From assembly GCA_001986395.2 (NCBI GenBank), contig MQVO02000282.1, positions 1 to 11,583 on the forward strand: a stretch of DNA of 11,583 nucleotides, given 5' to 3'. Origin of the DNA: Irpex lacteus. Taxonomy: Eukaryota; Basidiomycota; Agaricomycetes; Polyporales; Irpicaceae. This document shows, in pieces, positions 1 to 7,357 of the stretch. The notes beneath the pieces were generated by a model. The model was not told where the DNA came from. It did not search any database and saw only the letters and a program-made list of their open reading frames with translations. Position numbers and translations under genes: made by a program. Position 1 is the stretch's first letter. Each line of letters begins with the position of its first letter.

Positions 1-583
1 CCTAGTTTTTTTTAGTTTAAGTAAAAATCTATCCTTCGACAGTACAAACTGTGGATGGAGATATAAACCTAAAAGAGAGTTAAGATGTCTAAAACTGAGA
101 TAAAAATAATCGTTGCCTCTTCTTCTTATTTTATTTCTTTTATTTTTTTTTTTTTATTAAAAAAGATAAAGGGCAAAAAGACAAAAAGAGGTAATTATTT
201 ATATTATTACTATTTAGTAAAGGTTATAGAATACATTAAGAAGTAAAAACAAGTTAACTTGGGGTAAAATTTTATAAAAAAGAAATTTAATTAAATTAAG
301 GGTATATATTAAGCAAGTCTCCCTACTTTTATTTTAAAGAAAAAAGGGAGAGAAGAAGAGTAAAGTTTATTATATAATATTTAACACTTATGTCTGGAAC
401 AAAAATTAATTTAATTTAAATTAGAAATTAGTACCACTTTGTATCTAAAATTTTTAGATTTAAATCAGGACAATATAAAAATAGTTAATTATATATTTTT
501 ATTATATTAGACACAAAATTATTCCTATAGACAAATTCTAACTCCCATTACACTAACTCGCATTTGGGGTTATATTAAAAATC
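1..583. other. AT-rich spacer downstream of the large unknown ORF
   Basis: I see no gene on either strand. The stretch is A/T homopolymer-rich. It opens with a half copy (1-14, CCTAGTTTTTTTTA) of the palindromic repeat found elsewhere in the window. It also contains an imperfect hairpin at 318-351 (TCTCCCT paired with AGGGAGA) that lies downstream of the minus-strand ORF ending at 584. Confidence 0.6.
318..351 (-). terminator. Possible 3'-end hairpin after the 584-1894 ORF
   Basis: TCTCCCT (318-324) pairs with AGGGAGA (345-351) around a loop of about 20 bases. It lies about 230 bases past the stop of the minus-strand ORF, so it could be an RNA-processing or 3'-end structure. A similar TCTCCCT...GAGGGAG arrangement occurs at 5305-5341 with no gene beside it, so it may just be a dispersed repeat. 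Confidence 0.25.
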
Positions 584-1894
584 TCATTTATCATTATCCT
601 CATTTGATGATTTACTCTCATTAATATTACTTTCAGGAGTATCATCTTGAGTTTTATCAGCCCACACATCATCTAATATTTTAGAGATAGAATCATCTCT
701 TTTAATAGATTCTAAATCAACTGGGCTGGCAAACTCATCATGATAATTATAAATAGATTTATTAAACTCTTTTGGAGTCTTATCTACATTAGAATTATGA
801 TCATGATCGTAAGAACTTCCTTCACTTGACCAATAATTTTCATCATTAGGTTCATTATATCTTCTTACATCACGTTCTAAATCTTTATCTTCCATATATG
901 CATCATTTATTCTATAGATATTAGGCTTAAATTTTGAATCTTTATCATGCTCATTCTTATATTCATGGGGAATATTTGAATTATCATGAGTATCAGTATC
1001 AAAAATAGTTGTAGGTGCTTGCTCTCTTAGAGCTCTCTTATTACTAATCATTTTATGGAATGCATCAAGTATTGGATGTCTACGCTGAGGTTCTTCTTCT
1101 TCATCATCTAAACTCACTGTAGCTCTATCTGCTTTAGTTTGTTTAGATGATTTATTTGTATCCTCTTGTTTATCTTTACCTTTATCATTTTTACCTTTAT
1201 CATCTTCTGTTTGATGATCATTCACCTCAGATTTATGAGATTGAGGTTGATGATCACTAACATCAGATTTAGGAGATTGAGGTTGATTGTTAGAAGATTT
1301 ATTAGATGATCCTTCAGCTGGATTTACATCATTTTTGGGACCTGGACCTTTACCTTTTTCATACTCATGTTCACTCCATGCTTTCTGATCATCAGCAGGA
1401 ATATTTGCAGGGTCAATAGGAGTAGATTTTATTGGGTTTTTAGCTTCATTAAATGCATTTTCCATACTAAAGTTTTTAAGTGTATCTTTAACAGAAGGTG
1501 CATGTAATGGTGAGTTGTGTCCAGTACCAGCTACAGATTGTTTTAAATAACTTGTTTTCTCAAATGCTGCTGAGGGATCGAAGGGTCCGCTCGGTTTTGC
1601 AGGAGTGTGTACACCTGTACCATGTACAAATACATCGTGAGCTTCTTGAACCTCTCTTAACCTAGTCTCTCTCAACAATCTTTCACTGTTACTTTCACCA
1701 AATACAGCTAATCTTAATCTATTAAACCAGTTATCATGAGGATTATCCATTGTATATGGAAATTGTGCACGATTTACTGTATTTGGATTAGTTTGATCAT
1801 GCATAAAATTATTGAACGCATCTGATGTATTTGCTCCAGATACCCAATGGAACGGATTGAACCAATTCAATGCTGTTCTGTAGTTACCTGTCAC
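584..1894 (-). CDS. Unknown 436-residue charged, largely disordered protein
   Basis: I do not recognise this protein. Residues 1-85 look folded and rich in W, N and F (NWFNPFHWVSG; NWFNRLRLAVFGESNSERLLR). Residues about 190-270 are low-complexity, with an imperfect 12-residue tandem repeat (QPQSPKSDVSDH then QPQSHKSEVNDH) and then K/D/E-rich sequence ending in DDEEEE. Near residue 272 there is a basic patch (RRHPILDAFHKM). The C-terminal third is acidic and N/D/S-rich. No membrane segment is visible. The start is GTG at 1894-1892, overlapping the TGA of the upstream frame (GTGA). No ATG is available upstream in this frame before a stop, so GTG, another non-ATG start, or a frameshift fusion with the upstream frame are all possible. 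All six tryptophans are TGG, and leucine is mainly TTA/TTG and arginine AGA, unlike nad5 here. Part of residues 25-75 recurs in a broken copy at 7100-7348. A plasmid-derived origin is an inference. Confidence 0.7.
   Translation of the reverse strand: MTGNYRTALNWFNPFHWVSGANTSDAFNNFMHDQTNPNTVNRAQFPYTMDNPHDNWFNRLRLAVFGESNSERLLRETRLREVQEAHDVFVHGTGVHTPAKPSGPFDPSAAFEKTSYLKQSVAGTGHNSPLHAPSVKDTLKNFSMENAFNEAKNPIKSTPIDPANIPADDQKAWSEHEYEKGKGPGPKNDVNPAEGSSNKSSNNQPQSPKSDVSDHQPQSHKSEVNDHQTEDDKGKNDKGKDKQEDTNKSSKQTKADRATVSLDDEEEEPQRRHPILDAFHKMISNKRALREQAPTTIFDTDTHDNSNIPHEYKNEHDKDSKFKPNIYRINDAYMEDKDLERDVRRYNEPNDENYWSSEGSSYDHDHNSNVDKTPKEFNKSIYNYHDEFASPVDLESIKRDDSISKILDDVWADKTQDDTPESNINESKSSNEDNDK
1216..1287 (-). 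repeat. 36-bp imperfect tandem repeat inside the large unknown ORF
   Basis: Two consecutive 36-bp units encode 12-residue repeats of the pattern xQPQSxKSxVxD. A third, decayed unit (HQTEDDKGKND) follows. This is a coding minisatellite in the disordered part of the protein. Copy number could vary between strains. Confidence 0.6.
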
Positions 1895-2403
1895 ATTGTA
1901 AGACCATCATATAACCAATATATGGGGTTTCTGTGTGTTCTTGCATCATTTATTTGTATATCAGGTTGATCACCAGGTGCACCTAATCCATTCTGTGGAA
2001 CATTATTATTTACATTAGGAGTTCTATTCCATGGAAATAAATTTGTTATGATTGATGGATCTTTGTATACTGAAAATGCTGTGAATATTACTCCAAATGA
2101 GACAATTCCACCAACTACCCACCATACCCATGTAGGTACCCAACTATCTGTATGTGTCTTCCCTGTAAGTGACTCATATATTGTTGTGGGTATTTTACTG
2201 AAATTGGATTCTATCTTGGGTACGGTGTATCTGTCCATACTTCCTGAGGAGAATATATTTGGATTTACAGGTCTGGTGTCGTATGAGTTTGAGCCCCATC
2301 TCCATATTTTCCAATCTGGATCTGGTGGTGGTCTTGGTACTAGCCACTCATCAAATAGTCTGTAAATCCATCCAAATAATCTCTTTGTACCATAGTATAA
2401 AAT
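1891..2403 (-). CDS. Unknown small single-pass membrane protein, upstream partner of the 584-1894 ORF
   Basis: This product is not recognised. The frame is open from 2406 to the TGA at 1893-1891. The first in-frame ATG is at 2238-2236, but the 55 codons before it read as convincing protein (LFGWIYRLFDEWLVP, then PRPPPDPDWKIWRWG). A non-ATG start such as ATT at 2403-2401 is therefore likely. An ATG at 2393-2391 is one frame off and gives only 17 codons. From the ATT start, residues about 85-115 hold one membrane segment (WVPTWVWWVVGGIVSFGVIF). A proline-rich stretch precedes it and an N/P-rich tail follows. About a dozen tryptophans are all TGG. If TGA means Trp, as is usual in fungal mitochondria, the frame runs about 40 codons further to a TAA inside the next gene. 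If TGA is a stop, the two genes overlap as GTGA. tRNA-Asn lies about 210 bases upstream on the same strand. Confidence 0.6.
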   Translation of the reverse strand: MLYYGTKRLFGWIYRLFDEWLVPRPPPDPDWKIWRWGSNSYDTRPVNPNIFSSGSMDRYTVPKIESNFSKIPTTIYESLTGKTHTDSWVPTWVWWVVGGIVSFGVIFTAFSVYKDPSIITNLFPWNRTPNVNNNVPQNGLGAPGDQPDIQINDARTHRNPIYWLYDGLTM

Positions 2404-2612
2404 ATATTATATTTATTTTTTATAGTTACTTTACTAACTAAATAGTAAGTTTAGAGGTTTAGTGTATAGCTAATTTGATAATAACAATCCACCATCTTCA
2501 TCTTAATAATAAGGAAGGTGTTTCTCCTTATTTTATACCTTTTTATTTATTTAATAATAAAAAGGGGAAAAAAATGATAAATGGTATTAGTTATTGTAGT
2601 ATTATTTTTATA

Positions 2613-2684
2613 GGTGCCAAGAGGAATTGAACCTCTGAAAAAAGTATTAACAGTACTCCACATTAACCACTCTGACATGGCACC
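2613..2684 (-). tRNA. trnN: tRNA-Asn (GUU)
   Basis: Reading the minus strand, the 72-base gene has a 7-bp acceptor stem (GGTGCCA with TGGCACC) and an anticodon stem GAGTA/TACTT around the loop CTGTTAA, which gives anticodon GTT. The T-arm is perfect (AGAGG TTCAATT CCTCT). The D-stem is weak, mainly a CA/TG pairing. CCA is not encoded. It is followed on the same strand by the unknown membrane-protein ORF. Confidence 0.9.
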
Positions 2685-2725
2685 CTAATTTTTATAAGTT
2701 AAAATATTTTATTTTTTTTAAGTAT

Positions 2726-2797
2726 ATGGTAGGCGTGACTCGAACACGCTAGGGCTCTTTCCCAAAAAGAGTAACAATCCACTTAGTCTTCTACCAT
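2726..2797 (-). tRNA. trnP: tRNA-Pro (UGG)
   Basis: Reading the minus strand, the 72-base gene has a 7-bp acceptor stem (ATGGTAG with CTACCAT) and a D-stem GAC/GTT. The anticodon stem CTCTT/AAGAG surrounds the loop TTTGGGA, which gives anticodon TGG. The T-arm is perfect (GCGTG TTCGAGT CACGC). It sits 41 bases upstream of tRNA-Asn on the same strand, so the two are probably co-transcribed and processed. Confidence 0.93.
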
Positions 2798-2870
2798 TCT
2801 TGTTTTTATCCTTGCCCCCATACTCTTTTTCTTTTTAATTCTTAAAAAGAAATAATATAAAAAAAGGATC

Positions 2871-2941
2871 CCCCAAAAAACATCCCCAAAAACTAGGTAT
2901 TATAAATAATTCTAACTAGTTTTTTTGGGGATTATTTCTAC
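2871..2941. repeat. 71-bp compound palindromic repeat, copy 1
   Basis: This unit begins CCCCAAAAAACATCCCCAAA and contains AACTAG...CTAGTTTTTTTGGGG, so its ends are inverted repeats. It is identical over all 71 bases to 7879-7949. It is a compound form of the palindromic family seen at 4713, 6505, 6960 and 9330, with a doubled left arm. It lies just upstream of tRNA-Pro. Confidence 0.85.
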
Positions 2942-2946
2942 CGCGA

Positions 2947-2961
2947 CCCTAGTTTTTTGGG
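2947..2961. repeat. Half palindromic element
   Basis: CCCTAGTTTTTTGGG is one arm of the palindromic repeat family, separated by five bases from the 71-bp compound copy. Confidence 0.6.
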
Positions 2962-3045
2962 TTTAAATAATAACAAAAACTTATTCTAATAATCTCTTTT
3001 TAAGAATGGAACAAAATGGAACAATCTAAGTTGAGATAAATTTGT

Positions 3046-3657
3046 TTACCCCCTTATTATTTCTTGCTGCAACCCACCATTCAACTCAAAATTTAAGGTA
3101 AAACCCCCCCCTTTTTTAATAATAATACAAAAAGGATTAATGACTAAATCACAAGTACAGGAAATCCGGTAATAAATCCAAAATCTTTTAAAATAAAATT
3201 TATCACGGAGAAGCTTATCAGTGGTATCATAAAGATGACCATCCAATTGACCTATTGTCTGATCAATCCCTCTATCCACACTTTCATCATTAAGTACTGT
3301 TCGAGTTGTGCTAAAATAACGCTTAGCATTTGCGTTTACAAAAACACCTTAAAACCTTGCCCTTGACAAGCTAAATCTTTGAGTTTCCCCCTTAACTATG
3401 ACGAGCAAGATGTTACGATGAGGCACGACGTCACATATACCATCATTAACTTTCTGTTCAATAACCATAATTAGTTTATTATAGACAATTATCCCCTTAT
3501 AACTAGTTAATGTATTACATTAAATTCGTACATCCTTACTATAAAATAAACCTCAACCCTCGGATGTTTTATACATTTTATAATAGTTTGCTACAGAGCC
3601 ACCTCGAACATATAGATTTATATCATACGCTGCTTTTAAATACACAAAGAAATACAT
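3046..3657 (-). pseudogene. Broken unknown reading frame
   Basis: One minus-strand frame runs from an ATG at 3657-3655 to the stop before 3046 (about 204 codons). It is interrupted by TAA at 3520-3522 and TAA at 3349-3351, plus one TGA that would be Trp. Between the stops the translation is protein-like, for example YDINLYVRGGSVANYYKMY, NDGICDVVPHRNILLVIVKG, and KRYFSTTRTVLNDESVD. I do not recognise a family. A poly-G run (GGGGGGGG on this strand, about 3106-3113) lies in the 3' part. Upstream, a different frame (3659-3856) may be its displaced 5' end. It could be a decayed plasmid gene or a nuclear-derived insert; the sequence does not decide. Confidence 0.5.
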
Positions 3658-3658
3658 T

Positions 3659-3856
3659 TTATAGCTCCCATAATCCTCTCCTCCATTGAAATAAATTTAA
3701 AGATTCTCCTCCCCTAAAAATAAAAGTTAAAATAAAAAGGATAAAGTGTGTTTTATTTAAATTGGTTAATGTAAGCCCAATTTGTTTTTGACAGTTAATT
3801 CGATTAAACCTTTTTGGATTATATAAGGATGTTTTTAAACTTAATTTCTCTTCCAT
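3659..3856 (-). pseudogene. 65-codon ORF, possible displaced 5' part of the 3046-3657 frame
   Basis: The frame starts with an ATG directly after a perfect 22-bp palindrome (3860-3881) and ends at the TAA two bases before the ATG of the next broken frame. It has a basic N-terminal half (YNPKRFNRINCQKQ) and a hydrophobic stretch (THFILFILTFIF). It is in a different frame from 3046-3657. No family is recognised. It may be a chance ORF or the frameshifted beginning of the same gene. Confidence 0.3.
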
Positions 3857-3859
3857 ATC

Positions 3860-3881
3860 AAAAGGATAAGCTTATCCTTTT
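3860..3881. repeat. Perfect 22-bp palindrome AAAAGGATAAGC/GCTTATCCTTTT
   Basis: The sequence AAAAGGATAA GCTTATCCTTTT is its own reverse complement and is followed by a T tract on the plus strand. It lies immediately upstream of the minus-strand ATG at 3856. It could form a cruciform or an RNA hairpin with a U tail. Confidence 0.75.
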
Positions 3882-4002
3882 TTTTTTTATTTAATAATTT
3901 GTATACAAATAAACGAATCACAACTTTATCCTCGAGTTAATATATACTATGGTTATTTGTCAGTATAGTTTATTGTTAGACACAAATAATACCCACTTTT
4001 AA

Positions 4003-4560
<558 letters not shown>

Positions 4561-4588
4561 TATTGATTATTACTATAACTATCCTCTT

Positions 4589-4943
4589 ACAAGAATACTG
4601 AGAGTTATAGGGGGAGTAGAAGCAGTAGTCGTATTGTTAAAGAAACATTTGCTTTGCCCATATCCTCTGGATATTATTTTAGCTTTTATAGCTTTAGTTC
4701 AATTTACCCAGACCCCACAAAAACTAGTTAGAATTAATTATAATTCCTAGTTTTTTGGGGAAGCTTTATTTTAATTAAATTGAGTGGTTTATCTCTCTTG
4801 TTTTCTGCTCTTCTTTGTTGATGTGTAATTTCATTTGCACCTGGGTAACCATCGTAGACCACAACTATGGATTCATTCTTACATTAGCAATTAGTAGTGT
4901 GGGTGTATTTGGTACTCTTCTTGCTGGAGACTATAATCAATAA
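4589..4943 (+). pseudogene. nad1: nad1 fragment, frameshifted and split by a palindromic repeat
   Basis: The 3' part (4777-4943) matches NADH dehydrogenase subunit 1. One frame gives LSGLSLLFSALLC, a TGA-encoded Trp, then CVISFAPG. After a one-base loss near 4843-4845 the next frame gives VTIVDHNYGFILTLAISS and VGVFGTLLAG. This is the known nad1 pattern of a VIPFGPG-like motif followed by a membrane helix ending xxSLGVYGxLLAG. The 5' part (4589-4711) gives GGVEAVVVLL and, one frame over, KETFALPISS, which fits the nad1 KLLLKE...P segment more loosely. A 48-bp palindromic element (4713-4760) sits between the two parts. Two shifts, the insertion and the missing ends make it a pseudogene. It abuts the inverted cox1 piece at 4560. 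Confidence 0.65.
4713..4760. repeat. Palindromic element inside the nad1 fragment
   Basis: CCCCACAAAAACTAGTTAGA at the left end and CCTAGTTTTTTGGGG at the right end form an inverted repeat around an AT-rich centre with a nested TTAGAA-type pairing. It separates two nad1-like stretches, which suggests it inserted there. Confidence 0.75.
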
Positions 4944-4966
4944 ATCAATAATAATAAACTATTATA

Positions 4967-4993
4967 TTAATTCTTTTATTTTAGTTAAAAACC
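4967..4993. repeat. 27-bp direct repeat, copy 1
   Basis: TTAATTCTTTTATTTTAGTT followed by AAAAACC is identical to 5627-5653. At the second site it encodes the end of a LAGLIDADG_2 fragment; here it stands alone before a GGGGGGG run. Confidence 0.8.
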
Positions 4994-5451
4994 GGGGGGG
5001 AACTGTTTACTGTATGTAACACTAACACAGTATTGGAGTAGTTATATTTCTACAAAGTATACCCTACAATTACAATCTTAACAGATATTAACAGAGATAT
5101 TAACTTGTTATAAACTTCATAATGTTAAGTTATGATTAGGTATGGTAATAAAAAATGAGATATAAAGTAAGGAATAGTAAGCTTCTACTACTCAAACATA
5201 TAAAAAAGTTTGGGGAAAAGTATATTCACAGTAATATAATGTGCAGTTTGACAGTGTAAGTGTAGTAGTTTAGCTCTTATAACTAAAAATAAATTAAATT
5301 TGGGTCTCCCTATCTTATAATTTATTTCAGGAGAGAGGGAGTTACATTATAGAATACACATTCTTTTTGTTTACTTTTTCTTTAAGAGAACTGAAAAAAC
5401 ATAAAAACTACTCTAAGACTATTTAGATTACTAGCGAAACTATAAAAGTTG

Positions 5452-5503
5452 TATAACCCTTGGATTCGGTGGTTATAGAAAGCAATGATCTCGTGATGCG
5501 AGA
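5452..5503 (+). other. Two adjacent hairpins, possible structured RNA remnant
   Basis: TATAACC (5452-5458) pairs perfectly with GGTTATA (5471-5477) around the GC-richer loop CTTGGATTCGGT. Eleven bases later TCTCG (5489-5493) pairs with CGAGA (5499-5503) around TGATG. The segment is GC-richer than its surroundings. It does not fold as a tRNA: no T-arm, and the second loop has only 5 bases. Confidence 0.3.
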
Positions 5504-5626
5504 AATTGACTAAGAGAAAAATAATAAAAATGAATAAATTCAATATCTTTTTATTCTTTCATTATACACAATTGATTAGTTTTGTAAGAGTTCAAATAAG
5601 TAATAAATTTAATTTGGGGGGAAGGG

Positions 5627-5653
5627 TTAATTCTTTTATTTTAGTTAAAAACC
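5627..5653. repeat. 27-bp direct repeat, copy 2
   Basis: Identical to 4967-4993. Here it overlaps the 3' end of the LAGLIDADG_2 fragment, so the copy at 4967 is probably a derived scrap of the same endonuclease gene. Confidence 0.8.
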
Positions 5654-5798
5654 ATTGATCTTTTCTATCCAATAAAACACCAGTATATATATTTAGTTTA
5701 GTATTAATAGCTAAAGCTAAACTTTCTACATCTGATTTAGAATAACTGTTTGTGTATATTCTAACTCTATTTCTACCTTTATCAAAATTATATTTATT
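5629..5798 (-). pseudogene. LAGLIDADG_2 homing endonuclease fragment (C-terminal part)
   Basis: The minus strand encodes about 55 protein-like codons, NFDKGRNRVRIYTNSYSKSD, then SLALAINTKLNIYTGVLLDR and DQWFLTKIKEL. This matches the second half of LAGLIDADG_2 intron endonucleases, which typically read RIYTNSFSK, then an NKLGIYTGVLHDRKDQW-like segment. No LAGLIDADG motif is visible and a TAA lies just upstream, so the N-terminal half is missing. Codons are TTA/AGA type. The end of the match coincides with the 27-bp repeat at 5627-5653. It is an intron remnant without its exon. Confidence 0.7.
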
Positions 5799-6024
5799 TT
5801 ATATTTATCTTTTCTTTATGATTTTAATTTAGGTATATTCTATTTGTTAGCCGTATCATCTTTAGCAACTTAATTTATAAGGAATACTCTTAGCCGGATG
5901 CCGCCAGTACAAAATAATAGTAAGTTGTGATTTATATTTTTTATATGAAAGTGTAAGCTTTTTACTTCTTTTATGTTGAGGACTCCAATTATTTAATAAT
6001 AATACATATTATTTACTCTCCTGT

Positions 6025-6064
6025 GACTGTGTAATTTATTTAATTTTATTTTAAGTAGAGGGTC
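6025..6064. repeat. Modular repeat B, left module
   Basis: GACTGTGTAATTTATTTAAT TTTATTTTAAGTAGAGGGTC. The same module is found at 9052-9090 (one base shorter, keeping GTAGAGGGTC) and at 9876-9910, and its right part at 8352-8368. Confidence 0.8.
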
Positions 6065-6287
6065 CCCCTATTAAATTTTATTTATTATCATAGCAATATA
6101 TTTCTTATCTTATTACATCTTTATTAATTTAATTCATTTTATTTATTTTACACTTATAAATAGTAAACAATAATATTCCGTTTATATTAGTTATAAATCA
6201 AATTAAAAATAGCAATCAATCCTATACACTAACCATTTTATGGAATTGTAGTATACCTAGCTATTTTAAAACAAATTATTATAATTT

Positions 6288-6321
6288 AATATAAACAAAA
6301 ATTTAATATATAAAAATGGAA
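6288..6321. repeat. Dispersed AT-rich repeat, copy 1
   Basis: AATATAAACAAAAATTTAAT ATATAAAAATGGAA recurs as a near-identical copy at 6765-6797 in the same orientation. Confidence 0.6.
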
Positions 6322-6504
6322 AATATATTAAAAAAAGGGAGGGTGTGATTTTTAATTAAATCAGCTACAGTACATCAATCTTTAAAATTAAAAAATTTTT
6401 ACCCAAGGGACACTCTTATTTTACCAAAGAAAATAGTGATAAAAAGAAGAGTGACTTTATTATTTTTTCTTCAATTAACTATATTTTTATTCTTTAACAT
6501 TACT

Positions 6505-6550
6505 CCCCAAAAAACTAGTTAGAATTATTTCTAATTCCTAGTTTTTTGGG
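6505..6550. repeat. Palindromic element, canonical copy
   Basis: This is the cleanest copy. CCCCAAAAAACTAG at the left is the reverse complement of CTAGTTTTTTGGGG apart from the last base. Inside it, TTAGAA and TTCTAA nest as a second stem. It sits in non-coding spacer. Confidence 0.85.
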
Positions 6551-6959
6551 TCATTATTATTTATTATAATAGTTAAAATAACTTTATTATCTTTATTTTT
6601 CTTTATATTCTCTTTAATCTTTAGCTTTACTCAAAAGGGGCTAGTCGTAGTTCAAATGATCTAGTTTTAGTTAGTTAAATAAAGAAGATAGTAAAGTTAC
6701 CTCTTCGATCTTTAGTTTCACTCATTAGACTGATTGCTAAAGTTCAAATTATTAATAGTTTGGGAATATAAACAAAAATTAAATATATAAAATGGAAGAC
6801 TAACCGTCCACCTATTTTTTTTATTATCTAATTTATTTTGTTCCCTCCCTCCCTAATTCTTTTATTTAAATATAATATAAAATTTTACTATAATTCCTTA
6901 CAAAAATAATGTAGACTTAGTTGCTCACTTAATCTTATTTACTTTATTTACTTAACCTT
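6551..6959. other. Non-coding spacer between two palindromic elements
   Basis: No gene is visible. An imperfect internal duplication is present: ATCTTTAGCTTTACTCA near 6618 against ATCTTTAGTTTCACTCA near 6709. The second copy of the 6288 repeat lies at 6765-6797. A CCTCCCTCCC tract lies at about 6843-6853. Confidence 0.5.
6765..6797. repeat. Dispersed AT-rich repeat, copy 2
   Basis: Near-identical to 6288-6321 in direct orientation, differing by one substitution and one missing A. Confidence 0.6.
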
Positions 6960-6999
6960 CCCCAAAAAACTAATTATTTCTAATTCCTAGTTTTTTGGG
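6960..6999. repeat. Palindromic element, short copy
   Basis: CCCCAAAAAACTAATTATTT then CTAATTCCTAGTTTTTTGGG: the same ends as the 6505 copy but with the inner TTAGAA arm deleted. Confidence 0.8.
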
Positions 7000-7099
7000 A
7001 TTAGCTAATTCAACTAAACTATTTTTTAATAAACTAACTAATGGTACTATAATTAAGAAATGTGCAAAGTATAGAACTGTATTTATTTGTTAAAATTCT

Positions 7100-7348
7100 A
7101 TAAATGAAAACTCTATAAATAAAATTTTTACGTTGCTCCACCTCCTAGATAAAGGACAAATTGGAGGTACTGTTTACGGACGTTATGTTTCTTTAGTTTA
7201 TACTTTATTCATGGAAAAACAAAATAATATTGTAACAGCCAATAAGAGATTATATCCTTTTACAGAAGTGAATCCGTTTATGAGTTGGAGTGAGAAATTG
7301 TCAATGGTTTTATACGGTGATTCACCTGAAGCTAAGATCTTAAGGTAA
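7100..7348 (+). pseudogene. Truncated relative of the large unknown ORF (584-1894)
   Basis: The frame is open from about 7094 to the TAA at 7346, with no ATG near its beginning (TTG at 7133 is the first alternative start). The segment ending NKRLYPFTEVNPFMSWSEKL then SMVLYGDSPEAKILR aligns with residues about 29-75 of the 584-1894 protein, where NRAQFPYTMDNPHDNWFNRL is followed by RLAVFGESNSERLLR. Shared positions include FM, Q, P, T, NP, W, L, G, S and a terminal LR, with mostly conservative changes between. The rest of the protein is missing; the frame stops right after the homologous block. The 5' part (LLDKGQIGGTVYGRYVSLVY) has no visible counterpart. It is on the opposite strand from the intact gene. 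The homology is my by-eye alignment. Confidence 0.5.
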
Positions 7349-7357
7349 AATATAATT
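7338..7357. repeat. 20-bp direct repeat at the ORF-fragment end, copy 1
   Basis: TCTTAAGGTAAAATATAATT contains the last codons and stop of the truncated ORF and is identical to 7950-7969, which adjoins the 71-bp palindromic repeat. Confidence 0.7.

Larger units (their letters stand above)
4944..5626. other. Non-coding spacer
   Basis: I see no coding frame. The stretch holds one 27-bp repeat copy, a G7 tract at 4994-5000, an imperfect TCTCCCT...GAGGGAG hairpin (5305-5341) and a pair of tandem hairpins (5452-5503). Everything else is AT-rich without visible organisation. Confidence 0.55.
5800..6504. other. Non-coding AT-rich spacer
   Basis: No coding frame is supported. Contents are a small GC-rich island at 5893-5909 (GCCGGATGCCGCCAGTA), a modular repeat at 6025-6064, and a 34-base AT-rich motif at 6288-6321 that recurs in near-identical form at 6765-6797. 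Confidence 0.5.

Noticed and set aside
500..565. Minus-strand tRNA-like 5' half (GCGAGTTAGTGTAATGG)
   Set aside because: The start resembles a tRNA, but there is no anticodon stem or T-arm downstream.
2048..2441. Plus-strand ORFs of 105 and 60 codons
   Set aside because: They are antisense shadows of the minus-strand membrane-protein frame, which has the better protein character.
5893..5909. GC-rich island GCCGGATGCCGCCAGTA as a regulatory or RNA element
   Set aside because: It is too short and has no stem partner or gene beside it to support a call.
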